Origin: Triops longicaudatus
Lineage: Eukaryota; Arthropoda; Branchiopoda; Notostraca; Triopsidae
DNA: 64,000 bases
Direction of reading: 5' to 3'
Assembly (NCBI GenBank): GCA_022885665.1
Contig: JAGQDJ010000186.1
Location: forward strand, 68,089-132,088
Below the pieces are notes generated by a model. That model did no database searches, was not told the origin of the DNA, and saw only the letters and a program-made list of their open reading frames with translations. Shown here piece after piece: positions 1 through 10,082 of the stretch (its first letter is position 1; the number at the start of each line of letters is the position of its first letter). The position numbers and the translations under genes are program-made.

Positions 1-1
1 G

Positions 2-3000
2 TTAGTCCAAACCCCGCCAAAAGCTGCTACCTCAGCTCCAAAAGAACAAACAACACGCATCAGAAGAGTTATTCATATTATCCGCAAACCGAATAAAAAT
101 AAAAGCCCCTCGATTCCTCCGAGCGAAGCGCCAACTGTTCCTCAAACAGTAGCCCCGCAACCTGCCAGCAAACCGCTACTCAGAAGAATTGTTCCGAAAC
201 CTGTTCACACGGAAACCATTGTTGCGACGTCTTTTAACTCCATCCAGTCCAGTAATACGGCCCAAATTAGCCTTCCATTAACATCTGCGTCATCCAGCAC
301 TCCTTTAGCAGTCTTACCATCCTCTCCCAAAGTTGTCGTTTTCACACCTGATATTTCAACGGCCCAAAATCCAGATAAAACCTCAACGGGAATTGCCAGT
401 GTGTCTCCTGTGTTGGAGAAAACGCGCGCTGGGGCACAAGAATTCTCGGGAAGGCACGACAACCAGGAAGTTTTCGTCATTATACCCGCAGCGGCATCGA
501 CAGGTACAATTAATACCCGGGGACTCGCACAAAATACGCCACTCAATACCCTTTTACCGCCGAAAGACGGTCCCCCGGCTACGAGAACTGCAAAGACAGG
601 TGATGGGCATAAAAAAGAAACTGTGGGCAGATGCTTGGTGTTGGACTGCGTCGTCAGGGAGAATCCTAGCATTCGAATCTGTCGCCGCAGTCTTCCTGCT
701 AATCAACCTGAAAAAGCCCGCGAATGGCTAATTAGCGCGGGGAGATTGGATTTGCTCCCAAAATTAGAATCACAGCCCGAAAGTTTACGCTACGCCAACG
801 TCTGTGATTTGCATTTCTCGGATTCGCAGTACACGAACCCATTGCGCAAAAACCTCATCCGAGGCGCCGTACCCGCTCTGTTCGGCAAACACGCATTGAC
901 TTTAGATTCTTACGCCCAGAAAATGAGAGAGGCCTTAGAGTGGTCTGAGCTGTCAACCTTGCAAGAGCAAAATTTGATTTACAGTCTACCGACTGCTACT
1001 CGCACCAAAACGTTAACTCGCACGCTAAAGCCGCGCAAAAAAGCGGTACCTACTGGCTACATAGTGCCTCCTACTGTACTGATGAACAGGGAATTGTTTA
1101 GGTGCATGTTGAGACGGGTTTGGGAAACGGAAGAATTTACTGATATGGTTTTAGCGTGCAAAGGTTGGAAGCGCAATGTCCATAAAGCGGTTTTGGCAGC
1201 TGCGAGTCCATATTTCAAAAAGTTGCTGAGCGACCCCATTGTGGCGGTGGTGGACGAGCCTTGCGTGATTGTAATGGAAGATCGTAGCCCATGGGAATTA
1301 CAGCAGTTAATCAGATATGTTTACGAAGGACAGGTCGCGGCATCCAAGGCCAAACTTCAGGAGTTGGAAGCATTTTTCAAGGAGTTGGAAATCGGGCCTA
1401 CCACGTGCATTGATTTGCCGCAGAGTGCGTGGGAAAAGAGTGAGGTCGAAGCGCCAGTTTTGCCGTTTGAAAGCAGAACGCGGATCATTTACGGATACGC
1501 TGCGAGAAATGAAAATCAAACGCCTGACCATACGCCGCAGCCACGCAAAGGCGACTGGGATAATAAGTTCGATTTCTTGGAGAAAAGATTACTTAAAGAC
1601 GCTGAGGAATGGGTAACAACGGCGAAATTACGTAATACATTGGAACCAACAGAGTCCACAAGCTTAGAAGTGGCGGATGTGGATACAAGCGGATTGTTTG
1701 ACGACGTACGCGAGGTGGAAGTGGCGTTACCTGATCTCGTAACTGAACTGTATGGAAAAGCACCAAGAAATGACGCGGAAAACGGGTCACAGTCGAAAAG
1801 CGAGTTTGATATCTTACGCGAACAAAGCGAAGCGACTACCAACCCCCGATTGTCAACCTTGCTGCATGAAATGTATAATGCGCGCTATTTAAGTCCGTAC
1901 TTGCGTTCGTTGACGCGTAAAGGGTATCGGAGTCCCAAGTTTCCAGACAAGACCACCGTTTTGAGTAATAACCCTATGCCTAAGAAAGAACAATATAATT
2001 TTATCCGAGCGCAACGAGTAGCTCAGCGTCGAGCTAAGGAGCGGCAACAACGTCTTGCAGCGGCAAATCAAATTGTGGCGCGCGACGATGCTCCCAGTGC
2101 GCAGACGGACGAAGCTCAACCTTTGGCTGAAACTAAGAAACAAGTAAATCGAGCGGCTGTGCGTAAAAGAATGCGTCGTATGCAGACGGGCGAAACCCTA
2201 CGTTTGCGTAAAAATAAGAGGACCCGCACAGTTGTTTCCTCAACTGACGCTGATCAGGGTGATTCAGTAAACGCTTCAGGCGAAAAGCCTGGAAGCGATA
2301 ACGCAGCTGTGGACGAAACGCAGACCAGTTCGGCATCAGGAGCCAAGAAATCTAGCGAAGATCCGATTGGATACATGTGCGAGTACTGCGGCAAAATGAT
2401 CAAGAATAAGAACAATTTGCGGATGCATCGTAATATCCATTTAGGGATTTACTCACACAAGTGCGATTTGTGTGGAAAAAATTTCCGCACCAGACGTCAC
2501 TTGAGAAATCATATGGATGCGCATAACGGAGTAAAAAGTCATTTTTGTGAATATTGTGGCTCTGGTTTCCGGACGAAGGAGCACTTGAAGGTCCATAGAA
2601 GGATACACACGGGCGAGAAGCCGTACAAGTGCAACTTCTGTGACAAGAGCTTCAGGGTATGGAGCGGCATTTTGTCTCATCTGCGAACGCACACGAAAGA
2701 AAAGCCCTTTGCGTGTACGATCTGTAATATGAATTTCACGTCGTACAAGTCGGTGAATGAACACAAGCTGAATCACACACAGGAGAACAGTGAACTGCGT
2801 GACCCCAGTTTCTTTTACCGCTGCAACAATTGCCTAAACTATTACTGTCGCCCGGCCCATGTAACGAAACACAACTGTGAAAGTGCGGGTCAAACCGAGT
2901 CGGGAGCCTTTGCTTGCGCGCATTGCGACAAACATTTCGAGACCGAAGAATATGCCCAGAGTCATGTGTTCCACGTACATGACAATTCAGCCGTGCCGTT

Positions 3001-3739
3001 GAACTTGACGTGTCAAACGTGCTCAAAAATGTTCCAAACTCCGTTGGAGTTATACCGCCACGCGAGGGAGGGGCACATTCCGCGATTAAAAAGGTTTAAT
3101 TCATTGGGCACACAACAATCAACTGACGGACACAACAAATGCACGACTTGCAAGCAAGTGTTCGAGGACGAGGAAGCGTGGGAGGAGCATAAGGAAAGTC
3201 ATCCACAAGAAAACCCAGCACTCGCGTGCAGGACGTGTGGGAAAGCGTTCATACATAAGAAAAGTTTGGATCAGCATGAGCTGGGACATTTGGGAGTGAA
3301 GCCATATGCATGTACCCAATGTGATAAGTCTTACTCCACAAAACATTTGTTAGAGAATCATGTCAACAGGATTCATTTGAATGTCAAACCGTATCGTTGT
3401 GATACTTGCGGCGCGCGCTTCTCCGGCTATGGAAACTTCCACAGGCACAGGTATCGTCATACTGACGTGCGACGCTGTAAAACCTGCGGACGCGTTTTCG
3501 ATAGCGGGAAAGACTTGGTCGAGCATGAGAAGCTGCATGCAACTGGTCAACTGAGTAGCAAGAGTAGGAATAAGACAATGCGACCGAAAGGGGTACCGGG
3601 AACGGAAGAGACGCCCCCATCGCAAGTTGAAGAGTTCCAAAACGTAATTGAGGAAGATGCATTTGGGGCGGACGCTGCCGAAAATGAGTTTGACGAAACA
3701 TCCTTTTACGTTGTTTTGGATGAGTCTCATCTTGCCTAA
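2..3739 (+). CDS. THAP-BTB-C2H2 zinc-finger protein, 5' truncated by the window edge
   Basis: The frame is open from the second base of the window to a TAA at 3737-3739 (1245 codons), so the true start lies upstream; there is no good ATG near the left edge. The N-terminal part is Pro/Ser/Thr-rich. A THAP-type zinc domain follows at about 632-886: paired Cys in CLVLDC, then CDLH, then AVPALF, which fits the family's C2CH pattern. A BTB/POZ domain lies at about 1097-1396 (FTDMVL, HKAVLAAASPYFKKLL, LIRYVYEGQV). After a charged linker, about 13 C2H2 fingers run from 2372 to about 3540; the sixth (near 2818-2880) is degenerate and one TGEKPY linker is present. The C terminus is acidic. This suggests a nuclear DNA-binding regulator that multimerises through BTB. 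The target is unknown. No intron is visible in 3.7 kb, unlike the neighbouring genes. Confidence 0.9.
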   Translation, partial: LVQTPPKAATSAPKEQTTRIRRVIHIIRKPNKNKSPSIPPSEAPTVPQTVAPQPASKPLLRRIVPKPVHTETIVATSFNSIQSSNTAQISLPLTSASSSTPLAVLPSSPKVVVFTPDISTAQNPDKTSTGIASVSPVLEKTRAGAQEFSGRHDNQEVFVIIPAAASTGTINTRGLAQNTPLNTLLPPKDGPPATRTAKTGDGHKKETVGRCLVLDCVVRENPSIRICRRSLPANQPEKAREWLISAGRLDLLPKLESQPESLRYANVCDLHFSDSQYTNPLRKNLIRGAVPALFGKHALTLDSYAQKMREALEWSELSTLQEQNLIYSLPTATRTKTLTRTLKPRKKAVPTGYIVPPTVLMNRELFRCMLRRVWETEEFTDMVLACKGWKRNVHKAVLAAASPYFKKLLSDPIVAVVDEPCVIVMEDRSPWELQQLIRYVYEGQVAASKAKLQELEAFFKELEIGPTTCIDLPQSAWEKSEVEAPVLPFESRTRIIYGYAARNENQTPDHTPQPRKGDWDNKFDFLEKRLLKDAEEWVTTAKLRNTLEPTESTSLEVADVDTSGLFDDVREVEVALPDLVTELYGKAPRNDAENGSQSKSEFDILREQSEATTNPRLSTLLHEMYNARYLSPYLRSLTRKGYRSPKFPDKTTVLSNNPMPKKEQYNFIRAQRVAQRRAKERQQRLAAANQIVARDDAPSAQTDEAQPLAETKKQVNRAAVRKRMRRMQTGETLRLRKNKRTRTVVSSTDADQGDSVNASGEKPGSDNAAVDETQTSSASGAKKSSEDPIGYMCEYCGKMIKNKNNLRMHRNIHLGIYSHKCDLCGKNFRTRRHLRNHMDAHNGVKSHFCEYCGSGFRTKEHLKVHRRIHTGEKPYKCNFCDKSFRVWSGILSHLRTHTKEKPFACTICNMNFTSYKSVNEHKLNHTQENSELRDPSFFYRCNNCLNYYCRPAHVTKHNCESAGQTESGAFACAHCDKHFETEEYAQSHVFHVHDNSAVPLNLTCQTCSKMFQTPLELYRHAREGHIPRLKRFNSLGTQQSTDGHNKCTTCKQVFEDEEAWEEHKESHPQENPALACRTCGKAFIHKKSLDQHELGHLGVKPYACTQCDKSYSTKHLLENHVNRIHLNVKPYRCDTCGARFSGYGNFHRHRYRHTDVRRCKTCGRVFDSGKDLVEHEKLHATGQLSSKSRNKTMRPKGVPGTEETPPSQVEEFQNVIEEDAFGADAAENEFDETSFYVVLDESHLA

Positions 3740-3895
3740 GAAAAGAAGACGCTAGGTTTATGGCCAAAGTTGTTTTTAAGTTTAAACGGTTGAATTCTTT
3801 TGTGGATACATTGGTTTCCGACATTCTTTGAAGTTGCTGTAATTATTTTTGAGTTTATCGCGTTATCCATAACTAAATGTCCTGGAAATTGTTCA

Positions 3896-3901
3896 AATAA
3901 A
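3896..3901 (+). terminator. poly(A) signal of the zinc-finger gene
   Basis: AATAAA lies about 157 nt after the stop codon of the zinc-finger gene, a normal distance for its 3' UTR. No transcript data support it. Confidence 0.45.
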
Positions 3902-4321
3902 TCTCTGGATTATTTGACGAACTTGGTAATAAACGATATGGAATTACAAGAAAAGGATTGTCATTTGAACAACAATTCAAGTTACTTAGGTCTCCGACTT
4001 AAGACTGTTGGATGCGAAGGCTACTTACAAAAAGTTTACGAATTGGATCGAAATTTAAAGCGTTAGGAATATAGCCTACTAATACATGGAAAAACTTGAT
4101 ACTCCTACTTTTTGCTACCCCCTTTGCGACTTGTGGACATATAGTGTACCGCTTTTTTTTTATCAAAAGTTACAATACCTAGCTGGAACCGAACACGAGA
4201 GACTGACTTAATCAGAGCTAATCACTTATTCACCAACTTATCTTTTCTCGTTAGATGTGTAAGGTTCACACAAAAACTTCATGAAGCTCACAGTATATCT
4301 GACATGAATATGTTCAGCTGT

Positions 4322-4450
4322 AGTTCAGGCGCAGCCAGGAATTTTTCCGGGGGGGGGGGGGGGACAACTTTTTCTTGATGCTGCCACTGAGCTTACTTGC
4401 AAAAAAAAAAAAAATTCGGGGGGGGATGCCCCCCGGGGCAAAAGATAGCC
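4322..4450. repeat. homopolymer-rich block resembling a decayed interspersed repeat
   Basis: The block contains a run of 15 G at 4349-4363, 14 A at 4401-4414, then a G tract followed by a C tract around 4418-4436 that can pair as a small hairpin. It opens with GCGCAGCCAGGAATTTTTCC, a style of sequence I associate with dispersed repeats in animal genomes. No coding remnant or target-site duplication was identified. The family is unknown. Confidence 0.4.
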
Positions 4451-4513
4451 CCGACATTTAATTTTACGAAATAACATGAAAACAGGAGTACTTCCAGCAA
4501 AAATTTCCCTTAG

Positions 4514-4519
4514 TTTATT
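4514..4519 (-). terminator. poly(A) signal of the aldehyde dehydrogenase gene
   Basis: On the minus strand this reads AATAAA, about 130 nt downstream of the stop codon at 4651. Confidence 0.45.
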
Positions 4520-4650
4520 TCATTCTACAATCGGAAAAATAAAACAGTAAGAAATTATGTAAATACTTCGCAACAATAATTCTATAACGATAATGGTGTA
4601 AAAATGTAGGGTAAGCTGTAACGAAATATGACGTATCCCACAGAACCATT

Positions 4651-6927
4651 TCACGAGTTCTTCTGAGGAACTTGGATAGTAATGGTCTTTACTTCCAGGT
4701 AGCTGTGAAGTCCTTCTTCTCCCCTAGTAGTTACGGGAAGGCTTAGAAAAATGGCTAAAATATATGATTGCTTACAATTCACGGCCAAATCCCGATTGTT
4801 TAAAACCACCAAACGGAGATTGCGGTAATACAGCGTCGTAACAATTAACCCTAGGAAAATCACAATATGAACAACGCTTGAAACCTGAATGATAATAAAA
4901 AATATGACCACGAACCAGACAGAGCCTGCTTGTACACCTTGAGCAAACATTAGGGCTTTGTTAATATCCTTGGTTAAAATTCCCGCTGCTAGACCATAAT
5001 GCGTTTTGTTCATTCGTTCGAACAGCTCTTCTGGAGTTTTGAAAGGTAAGATTTGTTGCACAGGCCCAAAAATCTGAAATATCGAACTTGGGCATTTGGG
5101 ATTCACGACAGAAATAAGAATGAAAATTAAAAAACAATAACCTCCTCCTTAGCAATCCTCATATTGTCAGTAACATCCGCAAATACTGTCGGTTCAATGT
5201 AGAAGCCTTCTTTTCCATAACGGTTGCCTCCGCACACCAATCGTGCTCCTTCTTTCTTGCCCGATTCGATCAGATCCATAATTCTGTTAAACTGCTCATC
5301 GCTGATCTGTTATAAAATCTTAATTTCAGTACAGGAATACCTTTTAAGACCAAAATGTAATTTTACTTGTGGCCCTTGCTCCACACCTTCCACGAATGGG
5401 TCACCAATTTTGCGCTTCATCGCCAAATCTTTCGCTCGATTGATGAATTCGTCATAAATTTCGTGGTGGACGAAAGTTCGCGTACCCGCGCAACAACACT
5501 GGCCCATATTGGCAAACAAAGCATTATGACAAATCTGAACCGCTTCATCCACTTAAAAAAGCAGAAAATTGAGCTGTATTAGGGTGAAACAAGTATCTTA
5601 TTTTCCCTAAATGTAGAAACAACTTACAATCTACATCGGGGAAAACTACTAGCGGACTTTTCCCTCCAAGCTCCAGAGTAACGCGTTTCAGATTTGATTT
5701 AGCTGCAGCTTCCATAATCAATTTACCCACCTAGATGAATTTCGTTGTGAATAACATTGAATACAAAAGAAGACTAACCTCTGTAGATCCGGTGAATGCC
5801 ACTTTGTCAATTAACGGGTGAGAAGCAATAGCAGCGCCGGCCGTTTCCCCAAATCCCGACAAGACATTGATAACACCGGGTGGGAAACCAACCTTAATTC
5901 ACGTTCTTAAAGCTTGCCTTCTAAGAAACATAATATGTTCCGAAATACTTCAACAGTTAGAGATGCTATATATAAGGCTGTAAGTGGAGTTTGTTCAGCC
6001 GTTTTGGTCACTATAGTGCAACCGGTCGCCAAAGCTGGGCCCCATTTCCACGCGATCATTACAATGGGGTAGTTCCAGGGAATGATTTGTCCGACAACTC
6101 CTACGGGTTCTTTCCTCGTTATAGTCATAAAGTCTCCATCTAAATAAAAGAACAACATAAGCAACAAACCCGCAAGTAGGACTTCTCGTGTGCAAAGAAC
6201 GAACTTGGTGAAGGTACCTACCAGCTGGTATTGTGGCTCCGTGAATCTTGTCAGCCCATCCCGCGTAATACCGAATACAATTAACAGCCGCGTCAATATC
6301 CGCAACAGAATCGGTGTACGGTTTCCCGTTGTTCAGTGTCTCTAGACACGCCAAATACTCTCTGTCTCGGTCAATGAGGTTTGCCAACTACCGAAAACGA
6401 GAAGGAATGTATAAATCAGAAAGTTTGGGACGCCGATAGTTTAATGTTCAGTACTTTGTGCATAAGCTTTCCTCGAGCCGATGCATCCATAGTACGCCAC
6501 GTTGACCCAAACTTAAACGCAGCCCGAGCCGCATTGACAGCTTCGTCTACGTCAGCCTAATCTTATACAGAAGATCGAGAGTTACGAGTTGGTTTCGTGG
6601 TAAGTGTGTAAAGAGCAGAACGGTTGAAGGTTAATTGCAGAAACGATCAAGGAACTCCTCACTGCTTATAGCAGCTACAGATCGGTATGTATTGATTTGA
6701 ACAGGAAAACGAAACTGCAAACCTTGTCAGCCTCAGAAACGTCGCATATCGGTTTCCCGGTGCTTGGGTTGATGGCAGCGAACTTTTTACCACTTTTTGA
6801 ATCCACGAACTCTCCATTGATGAAAAGCTACAAAACAACAACCACAACAATCAGAAAAGCCCTTGCTGCGTACGTGAAAGAAGCTTACTTGTGTAAATTT
6901 AACCTCTGGATGCTTATTGTGCGCCAT
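4651..6927 (-). CDS. Aldh: aldehyde dehydrogenase, cytosolic ALDH1/2 type (12 exons)
   Basis: NAD(P)-dependent oxidation of aldehydes (retinal or aliphatic) to acids. Exons, 5' to 3': 6889-6927, 6723-6827, 6455-6556, 6222-6387, 5949-6139, 5779-5892, 5628-5730, 5367-5551, 5142-5306, 4916-5073, 4776-4850, 4651-4723. All have GT donors and AG acceptors with matching phases, and sum to 1476 nt (491 aa), the family's usual length. Visible motifs: IPWNYP (Asn160), FTGSTE nucleotide-binding turn (234-239), LELGGKSP (general base Glu259), GQCCCAG (nucleophile Cys293), and C-terminal SPFGGFKQSGFGRE. The start MAHNKHPEVKFTQ has an upstream in-frame stop and no mitochondrial presequence, so the protein is probably cytosolic. 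Whether it prefers retinal cannot be read from the sequence. Mutations are not apparent. Confidence 0.95.
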
Positions 6928-7651
6928 TCTCGCTTGAAAATATCTGCTTGTCTGGCGAAAGTCACGTTCCAGTTTTTGCTAAAAGTGGGCTCGTCGGTAC
7001 CAACACGCCTGCGTGTTGCCAGCGTTCCATTGTAGATAGCTATCGGCTACATTGCACTCTTTGCCCTTTCTTGGAACTCGGTCCAGTTCCCAAACCCAAC
7101 GCAGCTAAAACGCTACACTGTTATCAGAACTTCCACGCCAAGCCGAATGTACGTGTATAACTGAAGAACATGTCTACGTTATTCTTTTTGCTCCTCATCG
7201 TAGAATTTTCCTCCCAGGTACCCCGGCAAAGAGTCAAAGGCCCATTTTGTCTTAGTAGCAAAGACCAGGGCTAAATTACAAATCTTCAAGTAGAGTTCTC
7301 CCTAAATTTTGCGAAAAATTTAAGTGACACCGGACCTATAGTTATATTGTTTATTTACTGTCGTTTGGGAAAATGTTGCGTTAGACTTCAGAGATTATTT
7401 TGCGTTTATTCTGTCATGCATTTCTTCAGTTATACTCTGGGATATATTATAAAAAGCAAGCAATAAATGTAGTATGACAAATTAAGTGGACAAACCGAGG
7501 CAGACATAGATAACGCAAACGAGATTAATTTGTTCTGCGCGCAGATTTTTTTTTATATCTTGAAATGTGACCGTTGTTACTTCTATTAGAAGTAAACGGA
7601 TGTTGAACAAGTTAGTACTTCACTCTTTAACTATTTCCAAAGGAATGTAAA
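6928..7651. other. short intergenic region between Aldh and PDZ-GEF copy A
   Basis: Both neighbours are on the minus strand, so this must hold the Aldh promoter/5' UTR and the 3' UTR of copy A. An in-frame TAG lies a few codons upstream of the Aldh start with no ATG between. Open frames on the plus strand here (6697-7035, 6948-7160) are shadows of Aldh exons or lack any coding character. Confidence 0.5.
7405..7410 (-). terminator. poly(A) signal of PDZ-GEF copy A
   Basis: Minus-strand AATAAA about 240 nt after the copy A stop. A second one occurs near 7350-7355. Confidence 0.3.
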
Positions 7652-10044
7652 CTAGTCTCCAGCGTCTTCTGAATCAGTACAAGGCAAGACATCATCATGT
7701 GAGGTATTTCGAGCGCTCAATTTCCTATGCTTTTTTTGAGCACGTGTTGCACCTAGTTTCGCGCATCGCCGTGTGTCGGGCGGATTTCCTCGTGGCAAAA
7801 ATACAGCACCTTATTTGTGACAAACGCAATACGCCGATTTAGTACTAGTATTAAATTGCAGTGTGTTGTGGCACACACCAAAACATAGGTTCACTCCATT
7901 TAATGTCGATGAAGAAACTTGCCTGGTAAAAGGAGAGGCAGTACTTGAACGCCGTTCGAAAACGTGGTGCGTTTTGTAGGGCTAGGCAATGAAGTCGCGC
8001 GCGTATCTAAGTTTCGTACATCACAAAGGAATCAATTCAGACATGGTTCCAGGATTAGAAACATTTCAGGTTGAGCATCGGTAAACTTTGAAGAAATGGA
8101 AAACGAACCTTAAGAACTTTAAACCTAGAAACGCGTAGATTTGCCTATTCGTGATTTCATATAAAAATTCTTCTCGTTCTATTACCTGATTGAGCGAGCG
8201 GTGGAGTAGCTTGTCGTTTTGACGGCGATTCTTCTGCACAGATATCCAAGTGCGAATTGGGCTGTGAACAGTAGCCTGGGTCGTCAGTTACAAGACCGAC
8301 ACCCAGTTCAATTCCTAATGCCAAACCCGTTTTTAAGCTTGAAGAAAAAGATGACCTGCTTCCACGCTCGCTGGACGAAGTTGAACCTGAATAACAACGA
8401 CAGCATTAGGAGCACAATACTGCACAAACTATGCTTACATAGCATAGAAACTAATTTCAGCTCAGCAAATCTGTTTTTTATCTACCCCTTCAAGCTACAC
8501 TTCTAAGCTTATTTTACTCCAAGTTCATATTGCGTGCCATAATGATAGCATCATTGGCTTGCTCATCAAATCATTAGCTTGTTTGCATCACACTTACGTA
8601 TTCCTCCCATTCGGAGGCCTTACTACTCACACGGTGTGATTTTACCCTTTATTCCGAATTATCGTTCTGCAAAAATTGTTAGACTAATATTAAGTTAGAA
8701 ATACAGAAGCATCTTGAGAAATAGCTCTCTTTTAAGTAACTTTTTTAGGAAAGTGAGAGTACTTGATATTTCTTTACGCAAAGGCGAACCAAGAGGACCA
8801 TCACTACTGACAGCAAATGCAGTGGAAGTTGAGGGAGTGTCAGAATGCGCTCTTTCTTGATAAGAACGTGGTTGGCCTTCTTTGCGTCTAATAATAACCG
8901 GCGAGACGCATGGTGATGGCGGCTTGGACTGGGATTGTTGCTCGCCTGTTGGTATTCCGTGGTCTTCCAGTTGTGCCACAGTCACAGGTTCACTTAATGC
9001 TAACATTTTCCTCCTAGACTGGGGAGTGCTCATTCCAGGTACTGCTTCGCTATGACTAGATTTGCCACTATCGCCAGTATTGCTGGCTAAACTTGAATTC
9101 TGGAGTGAGAGCGTTGATACCGGTTGCCGTCGTCGCATTTGTACCGGCGTCACGGGAACAATGTTACTGGCAAGCATAAAACCGGCAAAGGACATTTTGC
9201 TCACGCTTTCGGCACCTGTGCTAGACACGGAGCCCGCAGGACTGGTCACAGCACTTGAAGATACTGAACTATGTGGTACTTCCAGTTCCATGGACATTTG
9301 CATCAGCTTTGCTTCGTCTTTTATGATCTTTTCCTTCATTTGAAGTAGATAAGCTTTCACACGTCGAACCATTTGCTCCTAGGAGATGCAGACAAGATTT
9401 TCACATCCCAGTAACCAACAAACGTTGAAAGTTTCATCGAAAATTCAAATGTGAATATTCAAGTTACCTCTTCAAACATTTTTTTTAGTGGTAGAATTCC
9501 AACAGATCGCTTTCTTCGCTTTACGGTATCTGTTGGTAAGGATATGTGTCTTGATGGGTCAAACTCATGCGAACACATCCGACGCAGTGAGCGAATTTCT
9601 TTGGCGACCATTCTCATCTTTTCAAAGTTGACCAAACCGTTGACAAAGGTATCGTTGCCGTCGTGAATGAAAGTCAAATCCTTATTTACAATGGGAAAAA
9701 AAGGAATCTGCAAGAAAAGAGACCCAAGATTTTGCTGTAAAATGTTCAATATCTTCAACAAGCTACTTCTAATAGAATTAGGAGTAAAATTACATGCCGG
9801 TGACTTCGTTCTATATTCTTTTTTCCAACATGGTGGAAACGCGCAGTGCAAGTATTGCTGTTAGCGTGTCTAGTGGATCTTCGGTATTCGTTTGCTTTTT
9901 CAACACATTTCTGCGGTACTAAAAGCTACCTGGGACTGGAAAGCACACTGGCTGGCACCAGTAACGGGAGGGTTTATAGTGTTTATATTTTGAATATATG
10001 TATAATAATCTTTACTGTCCCCGACTTCGGAGTAAGGCTTTCAT

Positions 10045-10082
<38 letters not shown>

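Larger units (their letters stand above)
3740..4650. other. convergent intergenic / 3' UTR region
   Basis: This stretch separates the 3' ends of the zinc-finger gene (+) and the aldehyde dehydrogenase gene (-). It should hold both 3' UTRs. The only open frame (3800-4066, +, 88 codons) has no recognisable features and lies in the expected 3' UTR. A G/C-tract repeat at 4320-4450 is listed separately. Confidence 0.6.

Noticed and set aside
401..403. GTG at 401 as start of the zinc-finger protein
   Set aside because: The same frame is open to the window's left edge with similar composition, so it is an internal codon.
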